From: Ectocarpus siliculosus
Taxonomy: Eukaryota > Sar > Phaeophyceae > Ectocarpales > Ectocarpaceae
Reading direction: 5' to 3'
Length of the DNA: 64,000 nt
Assembly: GCA_000310025.1 (NCBI GenBank)
Contig: FN648885.1
Span: 339,964 to 403,963, forward strand
Shown here: positions 54,391-64,000 of the stretch, piece by piece
Position numbering within the stretch: the first letter of the stretch is position 1
How the letters are laid out: every line of letters starts with the position of its first letter
The notes under the pieces: generated by a model
Databases searched by the model: none
Told to the model about the DNA's origin: nothing
What the model saw: the letters and a program-made list of their open reading frames with translations, nothing else
Made by a program: the position numbers and the translations under genes

Positions 54391-57300
54391 TCATGAATCC
54401 GAGCGGTCATCTTCAGCACCCCCATCAGTATCAGCAGCAATAGCAGCAGCTGCAGCCTTGGAGCCTGTCGCCGGGGGAAGATCATCGATGATAACGTTCC
54501 AGCTCGCCCAGCACACGGCAGTCATGCTGAGCGTGGGGACAACACCCGTGAGCGAAAAAAGACGGTCAGTGGGAGAGAGAGACAGCGAATTGCGGTGAAA
54601 TCCAGCAATTATCCAGCAATTTCAATACGAACGGTTCCCTCTTGCATCGAGCCAAGGGAAGGCCAATTACGGAGCAGGCAGCTCCACCCCAGAAGGGAAG
54701 GTGACTCATGAGCCACGCGTCCCAAGTAGAAAACGCCCCCCCATAGATAAGAGACGTCCTGTATGGACGGAAACATGCCAACACCCCGGAGCGTACTCAC
54801 GGCAGAAGGAAACAATGTTCGGGTGGAATCAAACAACTACGAGTACAGCGCACAGCCAACCAGGCCTACGCCCGATTCCGCAGGCGATGAGGAACTACAA
54901 CTGCCGTAGCAGTTAGAGGTCACAGCATGAGAAGCACCTGCAGCAGCAACACTGACAAGGAAATGGCATCTCCTCCTCCTCCTCCCCCCCTTGCAACTAC
55001 AAGAAGGGCAAACATGTTCAAGAAAGGGAGGACCACGTACATACATTTTCCTCCTCACTCCTCACCTCAGAGCCAGGAGGTAGAACACCAGGTGGTAGTC
55101 CAGAGGAAAAGGGCGACGGCCGTCATCGTCGATTGACCATGCGAAGATGGCCGAGAAAAAAGCCGGGCCCGCGGCCTTCGCCAGGGATCCGAGCGTCATG
55201 GACAGTCCGTTTAGGGTCGCCCGCCGGGAGGGTTCAACCGCGTTGTTGGTCGCCAGAGCGATGTTGATGAAAACCTGACGATACAACAACAGTGTGACGA
55301 TTGCATGATGTCGATTTGGACGGGCAGGGGAGCGGGGCGGTACTGTAGTAGGCGTACTTGGTTGCCCGAGCCTACCGTGGAAGGCCCCACGATGTTACAT
55401 GGAGCAAGGGATAGAGACCACATATATACATTTCCTACGCATGTTGACAAGGCCTGATTTGGTTATGGTTTCGATCTTACTCACCGCAGTGGCGGTGACG
55501 TTGGAAAAGAAGTTGAGGACGATCGAGCCGACGACCAGCGGCACTCCTGAGCCACGCAACCGCGAGAGGAAAGGAAAGAACGCGTACACCGGGATCGCAA
55601 GGAAGCACGCCCAGCGCTGCGACCTCGTCACCCCTATTCGTTTCGACAGCCAGGGGTACACCACAAGCTGGAAGGCCAGCATCCCCACTCCCACCAACGA
55701 AAGGACCTATGATATGTATGAATGTAAACAAAAGAAATGCGGAGGCGACGAGGAGGTGCGAGGGGGGCACGACTGTACGTTGGCTGCATTGTGTTGTCCT
55801 GAGGCGACATCGAGCACACACACGTTAATGGAGGCGGAGTTAGCACCGACAGTCCTTGTCCTATCAGAGGGAGTGTGGGCGAGGGGCAGCCAGAGCGTGC
55901 ACAATCTTTGGAGATCGCTGCCACCCACGGTAACTCAACGATAGTGGGTCAGTTGTTCGATTGATCAAATCAAGTTCCGAAGAAAGTCTTAGGTCTAAGC
56001 CCTAGTCCTAGTCCTACCCCAGTTGATAGGAATAATGTAAGTCGTAGGTCGTGTGGTAAGGTCGTCGGTCGATTGGGCACCGCTTTGGATTTCTCGTGAA
56101 AACAATACCGTATTTTTACAGAGACACAAGAGAACAGACAAGTCTCAGACTAGACAAGAGAGGACGAAATTTCGAGTGTGTACCCACAAACGACGTTTCG
56201 TTTGTCAAAAGTCCATTCCTGCCGGAACAACCTGACGGTCCAATGATATGCCACCGTCGTGACCGTGCTCGAATACAGTATTGTTAAGGTGTACAGCACA
56301 TCCACTCTGCTACAAGACAAGTCAGCGTTGACTTGTAGCAGAGTGGATATGCTGCACACCTTAACAAGAATAACACCAACAGTTTCCTGTGCCGTCGGCC
56401 TGTACTACACTCGATCACATATACATTCTACTGCATGGAGGCCTTCCGCATTCCGCCCTACTTAGCAGTGGTGGTCGTAAACACGCGCATTAAACACTGC
56501 TGTGTCGCGGACCTGGCCAACATCTTTGGTCGACCAATCCAGCCCCCCGCTGCCGACGCTGCTGATCGCCCATAAAGGGTACACAGCTTCAAACCCCATA
56601 TCAATAAGCTGCCCAGACACAGGAGCAACAACAATAGAAGGCGGCAGCATGCACGTCGAAGCAAGAAGCGCCAGCACGCAACACAGGCATGGAAGAGACG
56701 GGAAACAGGGCAAAGGAACGACGGCGGAAGGATGTGTTTTTCCTGTGAGCCACCGAGGAATGCACAGGGACACATGTTACGGTGTTTTGCGACCAAACCT
56801 GTCCGATCTGTTTCGTAGTCCAATCCAGGCCCCCACTTGCCACCGTGCTGAGGGCCCATAGCGGGTAAATCTCTCCGAAGCCAATAAGCGAAAACTGACA
56901 AAAATATATAAACATGGCGTGGGGGCTTGTTCATTGTTGGTTGCCGCCGTTTTTTTGGGTGTAGTTGTCGTTGCGGCGTTGTTGTTGTTGCTGTGCAGGC
57001 GGCATGGCCATTGGCCGCTAACGGCGAGGGCCAACCGCTCGGTCGACAACGCGTCTGCCTGATAGAGCATCACAAACATACTTGAGTGTCAACCAACATG
57101 GTTGATCCTATACTTGACGCTTTGAGAGGACATTCGATTTCCATCTGAAGCGGAAAATCTTGGAAGAAGCTTCATTGTGAAGAGTATGAGCGCATGATTG
57201 TTCTTGAGGGTGCGTCAAGAGTATCGTGTTTGGGGCGAAGCGCGGTGACAACGCACGTTGGGAGATGTGTGTGACCGAGGCGTCGCGTTTCCTGCAGAGT

Positions 57301-60300
57301 AGCACATAACCGGACGTGGCATCGAGTAAGGGACAATACGAGAGTTCTTATGTTGACTGCACTCGTTCGAACTTGCGTATCCATCCAGCGGCATTTACGG
57401 GGACGACCGAGAAAACCATGACGAATCTTGCATGTGGTACCATCTCTGTGCAGGTTGGAAGAGCAACACCGTGCCCACGTTGAGCGTCATCACATTTCAA
57501 ACGCCGTGCTCAAAAGGGTCAGAGTTGCTCGCTCACCGAGTAGATGCCGTACACGAAGAGAATTGCCCGGACACGCTTCTCCTCGAGCAGCCTAACCGGA
57601 ACGAGACACTCTCGCCAGACCGCGCTTCTACGCGTAGTAGCTGTTTGGCTCTCTCCGGCGGCACAACTCGTGTCACCACCGTCTTCGGTGCTGAATCCGG
57701 TGACCCTGTTTCCCAAGTCGTCTCCGATGTGGTCTCGTCTTCCACTAGGACTTCCCTTGGTACTGCCCGCAAAGCCCAGTGTCTCACTCCGTCCAACTGG
57801 AGATGAATGCGATGCTCCTCCACTGGGTGCCTCCCTCGGAGGCTGCAAAAATCGATCGCCGCTGCTGTTGCGGTTGCTTCCGCCGTCCCCAAAGCTATTG
57901 CCAACGCCGTAGCGATCAACATCGATCTTCTTGCTGGCGGTTTCGCTTTCGTCTCCAAGCGTAACCCTGTCGTTGCTAGGGATATTGATTGCGCCGCCAA
58001 TCGATTTCTCCCAAGCAGAACTACCTCCACGACCCTTCGAATCAGGCACGACGGCTCTGTGCCCGCCACCATCACCACCAGCGGCAGTCGAAACGGTAGC
58101 CCTTGCCGAGGAGCATTCCTCAGAACGTTCCCCGAGAAGTTCGGCCAGATGCTCGTCGTCGTCGTCGTCGTCGTCGTCCACGTCATCCAGAGAGTTCGAC
58201 TGCGTCAGCGGAGTCAACTCAAGTTGCCCCCCCCTCCCCTCTTCCATCCCCGTTTCCTGGGTTTCCAGGAGGGGGCTCGGTTCTGATGTCGCGACAGGAT
58301 CGAACCCGGCCCTAAGGTTAACGCGCGGTGCCAGGGAGAGAACAAGGGGGGGCTACTGAAAAGCACGCCAGGTCATCACAAACGGGGCTTCAACAGACCT
58401 CAATTTTCATGTCCGCAATGACCCAAACGAAGGAACGATGCTAGGGAACGTTATTCAGGGGCGCACCGGTAAACACGCATCACAGCAACGGCATCAGGTG
58501 CTGGAGAGGGGAGGGATGGGGCCACGCGCATCATGGCAGCTGAAGGCTTTTAATCCTACAACAAACCAAGGACTAACGCGACGGGAGGCCGGCCAACGCA
58601 AACGTGCGGCGTTTTCTGAAAGGCCGATTTCACTGCACTATTGAATTAATATTGGTGGTCGGTTATCGCTGCTACCAGGCCTCATGCCTGTCTGGTGTCT
58701 GCCTTCAACGAGCATGGTGTCATCGCGCGAATTTCCTCACCTGGTATCGGTTACACTCCTGCCGTCGCCCAAGTTTGTGGTCTCCTTGAGGAAAAAAAAC
58801 ACCATGGGCAAGCCACTGAAGGCTATACTCGCCCCGACCACGTTCGGAAGCAGGTAAGGGTACCTAAATGGGTGGTGGGCAGACAGCGATGTAGGTTGTC
58901 AGTGCCATCTACCAGGTAGCTATGGCATGGTATGGATAACGTACAGTAGAAACAGCTCTCGCTAACAGCTAACAGCTAAGGGCTAAGAACTCTGTATACG
59001 CCGAGAACGCGCAACTTCTTAGAGGAATGCTATACTGCCAACATGGTGTGAAAATCAGGTAGTCGTCGTCGTCGTCGTCGTTGTCGTTGTCGTCATCATT
59101 GATGTTGTTGTGGTGGTGGTAGCGGTGGTGGTAGCGACTATACTGGATGCTACGCTTGCGTCGCCAACATTGATCTCCCCTGACGAGTCGTTACGGAAGT
59201 ACAATCGTTACCCACTTGAAGAGTTCGAAACTTGCACCTAGTGATGTTGAATTTCCGCAGGGATTCCCTCGATCCCGTTCGCTCCAGAGTACCCGGGGGG
59301 TCTCTCGCAAACTTGTGAGGCTGCACAACTATAAAACATGTGGAATGAAGAAACCTCGCCGCACAGCGTTTACGTAACAAACGACATGCTACCTAAAACA
59401 CACGTACGATAACGACCTCGACGAACCTTCCGAACAGCCCCGACTCCGAAAACACGTTCGGGTAGTGCGTTGCTGGTTGGGCCAGTAGACCTCCGAAGGC
59501 CGGGCCGATGACGAGGCCAAAGGACCAGCAACCTTGATCGGCAAGTGTGACGAGTAACATCTTAGATTCGGATGGCCTGCTTTTTGATGCACGGGCTGGT
59601 TGGCGTCATTAGGGGGTCCGTCATGGGCTTGCCCGCACGCAGAGCGTTGGTCGTACCGCTCTAGAACCAAATCATATACCTCAAACATTGGTGGTTGAGT
59701 CCCAAAAAGCCCCGACACTACGATGGTTCTCTCTCGGACTTAAAATTGTGCCAGTTATGAGTATACGGGATTCAAAAAACATTCCACGGTTCGATTTAAC
59801 GATCCATGAAGCTGCGACGATTATGATACATATTTGAGCGTGTACAGGCAACATGTATTGAGAAAGATTTGAGAACAGAGCCAAGAAACGACGGCAGATA
59901 TGCAGGACCAACGACTTGCCCGACGCCAGAGAAGGGAAAGCAGATGTGCTGATCTGAGCGCTATCGAGCTGTAATCGCGACTGTGAGTGGTGACTACGCA
60001 TGACTGACCGGATGATGGAGTATTGTATCGAAGGAGTTGGAATTTCATGCACGCTTGGAGTACTGCAGCTTGCTCGCTTTTGCTGTCATCATGGAATGCT
60101 TGGCAGTCTACAATCGAACTCACGGAGAATAGCTAATATCTGTGCAGGTGAGAGTGTGTAACTTGGTGAGAACGTAGATTATTGGATCACGTTCGAGTGC
60201 GGCCTGGATGTGCAGGAGGCCCTGAAGCGCCAACAGCGCTCCACCCATAACGTAGATTAGCCCTTCTCTGGAACAACGCAGGACCAGCGACTTGTGCTGA

Positions 60301-62198
60301 CACTGTGGAGCCTCTTTTCTCATGTGTGCCTTGGTTTTGCAGAGAGAATACCCGGTTGGAAGAAGCTTGGACACACGTATACTTGGGGAAGAAGGAAGAC
60401 TCGTCGGCCTACGCCCAACTGCAAAACTCCGCAATAATCGCAAGCCTTCTAAGATAGAAAGAACGAGGATTGGATTCCTTCGAGGGCATTGCTTGAGAAC
60501 CTAAGGTGCCCACGCTTGCATTTCCATCGAAAACCATGAGAGTCACACGAAGAAAGCTCTTTGAACTCAGACGAAACGTCTCACACATCTTGTGTGTGTG
60601 GAAAGGAGAAGGAAAAATAATTCCCGCGCTACGAGGTTCGTGCAGTCCATGTAAATGTACTAGGTGGTCCTGTAGGCTGCAGCAAACCTCTTGGCGAACC
60701 CTAAAAAGCATCCTCACTCATGCATCGAAATGGTGGTTGTGTGTGTGCTCCTCCTTCAGGAAATGTGAAACAGGAATGGTGACGTATGTTGCCCCGAGCT
60801 GACATACTGCAAAACTAACCCTACCCTGACGTTAGCCTAACCCTAGCATAACCCTACCTAGGATTGGCGTCCTGTCAGTAGAAACGTAGAAAACACCAGA
60901 TGAGGTGCGAGGCGTCTATCCACATGTCCTGAACCCCAAGTATGCTTACCCAAGCACATATTGTTACCTGTGATGTAGCCCATACCAACTGTCTCGTGCT
61001 GCTTCCCGCAGATCTCGGAGATCATGCACTTCGATATAGCTATAAGGCCGTTCATCGCTCCCAGGAGAAACCTAGTGGTTGGGAGGCCGTCGGCGTTAAT
61101 AGCAATTTAAGCCGATGCATTCTTCGCTGCCTTTGGATGTGATCGCAAAAAATGGGTACAACCCTCCTCATGCGAAAATCGAGAAGATCGAGTTTTCTCC
61201 ACAAGACAAGAGGGTCGCCGATACCAAAAACGATTGGATGCTCTCAAGGTCTTGGACAAGATCTTACCAGCGCCGCCCCAATCGACGCGCACACCATGCC
61301 AGTTGTCCAGCTACACACTCGGCCTTAGAATTTGTTCAGGGAGGTGCGGTATCTTGTGTAACGTACGAGAGCATGCAACTCAAGACCTCATCTATAGGTT
61401 CAATCTTATCCCAACCCCTAGCCCTAACCCTCACCCTAACCCTAACCCTAACCCTATCCCTAACCCTAACCCTCACCGGCAAGTGAGGGCCCACCAGAAG
61501 GCGGTCGACAGCCCGAAAGCCAAAGACAGGACGCCGATGGAGCTGAGTCCGATGTACACCACCGGCAGCCGCCCGTAGCGGTCTGCGAAGCGGCCCCAGA
61601 AGTACGAGGTGGCGAACCGACCAACCATGAAGGCGGACGCCAGGTAGCCGGCGTAGTATCCTGTTGGTTGGTGTTCGTTTCGTGTGTTTCGTTCGTTCGA
61701 GCGGGGGGGCGGGGGGGGGTCGACAGTTTTCTGCGCGTGGAGATTTGGTTGGATGTCCTCTTCCCGGTGGTGTTGAGCTGAGTTGGTGTGTGTACGTGAG
61801 CTGCTGGCCTAGCGCGGTGCTGACAACATGTTTGATTGGGTGGGTGCAACACGTTACACATGCAGTACGGCACGCGAAGGCACCTCGTTTTTTTTAAGAC
61901 CGAAAGCGTCACGTAATGCTTGTGTAAAATGCGTCTCGACTCAACAAACCTTTTCAGGATCTCGCCCCTCCCATGAACGAATCCCTGGGCCAAGAGGGTG
62001 GCATGTGTCGTTCCAACAGAAAGCCACACACTCATGAGTGCGAGTGTAGCACTCACCAGCCTCATCCTTGTCGTCGGCGACCCCGAGGTGCTGCACCATG
62101 TACCCCACGTAGGGGAAAAGGCTTGAGAGGGAGTACGAATGGCTCACGAGGCCGATTGCGAGGGCGAGCATCGGCAGCCATGGAAAAGGAGTCCCCAT
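54391..62198 (-). CDS. major facilitator superfamily transporter (ZIFL/DHA1-like) with duplicated exon 7
   Basis: Minus-strand exons join in phase: 62198-62057, 61660-61477, 61071-60968, 59532-59427, 58863-58755, 58256-57537, one of 56894-56799 (7a) or 56608-56513 (7b), 55706-55485, 55274-55066 and 54526-54391. One copy of exon 7 gives 675 aa. It is a membrane carrier, substrate not readable from sequence; the closest feel is the plant ZIFL-type proton antiporters. Signatures: first helix LPMLALAIGLVSHSYSL, SLFPYVGYMVQHLGVAD, YYAGYLASAFMVGRFATSYF followed by motif A-like GRFADRYGR, LLGAMNGLIAISK, FGLVIGPAFGGLLA, then LEEKRVRAILFVYGIYS opening helix 7. Residues 216-455, a single 720-nt exon, form a large hydrophilic loop between helices 6 and 7 with a poly-Asp run. 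The tail is Ala/Asp-rich. An upstream non-ATG extension of the first frame exists; the ATG at 62198 was chosen. Confidence 0.92.
56281..56367. repeat. near-perfect hairpin in a transporter intron
   Basis: TTGTTAAGGTGTACAGCACA and the following TCCACTCTGCTACAAG pair with CTTGTAGCAGAGTGGATATG and CTGCACACCTTAACAA, giving arms of about 36 bp with two mismatches and a short central loop. It lies in the intron between exon 7b and exon 8 of the transporter. It could be a MITE or an RNA structure relevant to exon choice. Confidence 0.9.
56513..56608 (-). other. alternative exon 7b of the transporter
   Basis: This has 96 nt, acceptor ...GGGCAG, donor GTCCGC, phase 0 at both ends and codes for 32 residues starting LIDMGFEAVYPLWAISS. 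Nineteen of 32 residues match exon 7a. It is open in the same frame, with both splice sites intact, so it is not a decayed copy. Confidence 0.85.
56799..56894 (-). other. alternative exon 7a of the transporter
   Basis: This has 96 nt, acceptor TTGTCAG, donor GTTTGG, phase 0 at both ends and codes for 32 residues starting FSLIGFGEIYPLWALST and ending DWTTKQIGQ. It is separated from 7b by an intron-sized spacer of 190 bp. Either copy joins exon 6 (57537) to exon 8 (55706) in frame. Confidence 0.85.
59056..59137 (+). repeat. (GTC)n and (GTG)n microsatellite
   Basis: A run of GTC/GTT triplets followed by GGT/GGTAGC triplets lies in intron 4 of the transporter. Confidence 0.9.
60819..60862 (+). 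repeat. degenerate telomere-type repeat
   Basis: Broken CCCTA/CCTAACCCTA units lie in intron 3 of the transporter, about 560 bp from the cleaner array at 61411. Confidence 0.7.
61411..61476 (+). repeat. interstitial telomeric repeat (CCCTAA)n at a 5' splice site
   Basis: About ten CCCTAA units, some altered (CCCTCA, CCCTAT), run directly up to exon 2 of the transporter. In transcript sense the intron begins GTGAGGGTTAGGGTTAGGG, so the repeat itself provides the donor. It matches the TTAGGG-type telomere motif. Confidence 0.92.
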
Positions 62199-64000
62199 GC
62201 CCCTGGCTGTTGGAAAGACGCGCGACGACGGGGCCGTTTGTTGGGAGGAGGGCGTTCGGTCTGCTTCAAGTCGCCGTTCGCACCCACTGCATATCCCCAC
62301 ACATATACGTCCCGGGTGTCGGATCCGGCATCGGATGCTTGCTCTTGCATTGTACCTGTAGGGATAAAAAAAAAAAAATTACAACTAGTTGTTCTTCAAG
62401 AAACAGTCCATTCTGTATCTACAACAGATACCCAGCTTGTAAAAGTTGCTCTGCGAATACGTTACCTTTTGGATATGTTAGCCTGTGACCACGGGAATCG
62501 ACCCCGTCAAGTGCTAGACTAGTACGGACAGAAGAAGGTACTAGGCAGCCAATCACACTGATTATTGCGATTGTCGCCATGTTTTCGAGCCTTTACTTCT
62601 CGTAAACCTCTGAATCGTCCATAGGTTGTGAATTAATTCGGATATCTCCGGAGGGTAAAAGTCACCGCATAGCGAGAATTTACAAAAATATGCGAAGTAC
62701 AAGAAGAGAGCTAGGTGAACCCTTCTAGTAGCGTTTGAAGCTTGAAGGCATGCACAGAAGGCGGAAAGGCTGGTGCATCAAACGCACACCGAAAGGTGAA
62801 ATAGACTATTTGTACAAGACTGGAGCCCAGAATGGAAGACAAAGCACGAAAAGGAACTCACTTTTTCACCTCACGACCCGACACTCCCTGAAGGACACGA
62901 CATACAACCCATGTAGTGCGGACTCAGCATGGTCAATAGCTTTCATAACGAGCAACCGGATTCGGCGACAACTCGAGACCGGCTTGTGTGTGGTGTGAGC
63001 GAACAGGTCAACACGGCAATGTGCAACAACACTGATGACGTTCAGGTACCAGGGAATAGTCTGCCTAGTGTGCATGAGGGCCTGTTGGTGGTACTCCTGC
63101 TGTTGCTGTTGTTGTAGCTCGCTGAACGCGACTATATGTGCTCGGTGCAATATGTGGCAACATGTTTTGGTACAAGTTCTCCGCGAGCATGTGGGGACAT
63201 ACAGATCCTGTCCCTGGGCCGTGGAAGCCAATCACTCGAGTTTGATTGTGTTTGTGTTTTTATTATTGGCATCGACCGTGCTAACCGGCTAAACAAAGAA
63301 AATACGCCAGTCTCAGTGCGGTTGGAAGCACAAAATTCTTCCAAAAGCCATGGTCTGGGACCCCGTGAGGGGGTGTCGCAAGTCCAGCACCCAGCCTGTT
63401 TGTTTTCCTCCACTCACTGAAAAGACTCCCAACACATCCCCGTTCGACTGTGGTTATTATATCTCGAACGGGTAGTCTCTCTGGGTGTGTATTTATTTTT
63501 CTTAAAACTATACTCACTCGCATGTTGTTGCTGCTTTCATCATTCTTCTTGCTTTCACCGTTCTCTTAGCTAATTATCCTGTAGCGCTACAATATTGTTG
63601 GAGTGGGTATGGGTGTTTGCCTTGATTTTTTCAATTGCCCGATCGATCGTTGTGTGTATTTTCGTTCCATTTACGCACATAGAGCAGTAGTGGCGCCATC
63701 AGCGCCAGCAGACCCTTTCGATATATATATATATTGACGCATCAGTCTGGATCGCACAGGAGGAGGGTAACACAGGGAGGTTTTGTCATTTTTTGTCCCA
63801 TCTTGCACCTGCGGTGCCGTCATGTCCTAGGTTCAAAGTTCAAACTGGCCTAGTGTAGTACCTACCATGGTTGCCGGATCATGAGAGAGAGTTGCTCTTC
63901 GAGCGGAGCTCTTCGATGTCAAACGATTTCTCCCGAACACCAACAGCGACAGGAACAGAGGGAAACCCATGAAGTGACAGCTTGAGCTCATCCGCGACAG
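62199..64000. other. right-end region upstream of the transporter
   Basis: This contains the transporter promoter at its left edge, the inverted copy of repeat family R1 (63237-63400), a short (AT)n run near 63722 and a tRNA-like but unconvincing structure at 62484-62557. No exon is supported. Confidence 0.5.
63237..63400 (-). repeat. dispersed repeat family R1, inverted copy C
   Basis: The reverse complement reads CACGGGGTCCCAGACCATGG, CGCACTGAGACTGGCG, then TTAGCCGGTTAGCACGGTCG and an A/C-rich tail, in the same order as 805-965. This links both ends of the window to one repeat family. Confidence 0.75.

Noticed and set aside
60120-60443. Hydrophobic minus-strand frame in transporter intron 3 (reads like LIYVMGGALLALQGLL)
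   Set aside because: Its only acceptor gives the wrong phase for the flanking phase-1 exons and a stop codon follows, so it cannot be a cassette exon of this gene.
62484-62557. tRNA-like structure on the minus strand: 74 nt, 7-bp acceptor pairing, T-arm ACGGG/CCCGT around a TCGATT loop
   Set aside because: No credible D arm, an imperfect anticodon arm without the invariant T33, and a poor A box. It may be a chance fold or a tRNA-derived fragment.

Overview
The window is nuclear DNA of an intron-rich, GC-rich eukaryote. The genes have 3 to 10 exons with GT-AG introns from about 190 bp to nearly 2 kb. There is no prokaryote-style gene packing, and introns carry microsatellites, small inverted-repeat elements and telomere-like (CCCTAA)n tracts. 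Gene style and protein content (a BET protein with a novel N-terminal half, PRP4 kinase, a PARP16-like enzyme, a possible plastid-type leader on glutathione synthetase) fit a stramenopile, most likely a brown alga of the Ectocarpus type. That assignment is inferred and was not tested by any search. A 100-base N gap lies at 21582-21681.

I rebuilt nine gene models by joining exons in phase across splice sites. From left to right: a PARP16-like tail-anchored ADP-ribosyltransferase (+, about 1725-7217, first exon not found); a head-to-head pair of RidA/YjgF paralogues (-, 8995-13255 and +, 13473-16250) with start codons 217 bp apart and identical internal exon lengths; the spliceosomal kinase PRP4 (-, 18278-26323, 10 exons, 728 aa); a BET protein with one bromodomain and a NET domain (-, 30572-35110, 3 exons, 1108 aa); eukaryotic glutathione synthetase (-, 38308-43373, 6 exons, 556 aa); an unrecognised serine/acidic protein divergent from it (+, 43618-46138, 4 exons, 385 aa); an ornithine cyclodeaminase/mu-crystallin family protein (+, 47362-52260, 5 exons, 374 aa); and a major-facilitator transporter (-, 54391-62198, 675 aa), which carries two tandem, equal-length, same-phase versions of one exon.

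The genes are not an operon and most are unrelated housekeeping functions. Two loose links exist. RidA proteins hydrolyse reactive enamines/imines and the cyclodeaminase/mu-crystallin family handles imine chemistry; all three proteins have mitochondrial-type leaders. PRP4 kinase and the BET protein both act in nuclear gene expression.

The most interesting observations are: (1) the duplicated exon pair in the transporter, with a long intronic hairpin downstream, which looks like mutually exclusive splicing; (2) a telomeric-type repeat that supplies the 5' splice site of another intron of the same gene; (3) the divergent RidA twins; (4) a partial duplication of an exon start and its splice acceptor in the cyclodeaminase gene; and (5) several families of short inverted-repeat elements, one with clear pogo/Tc1-mariner hallmarks.
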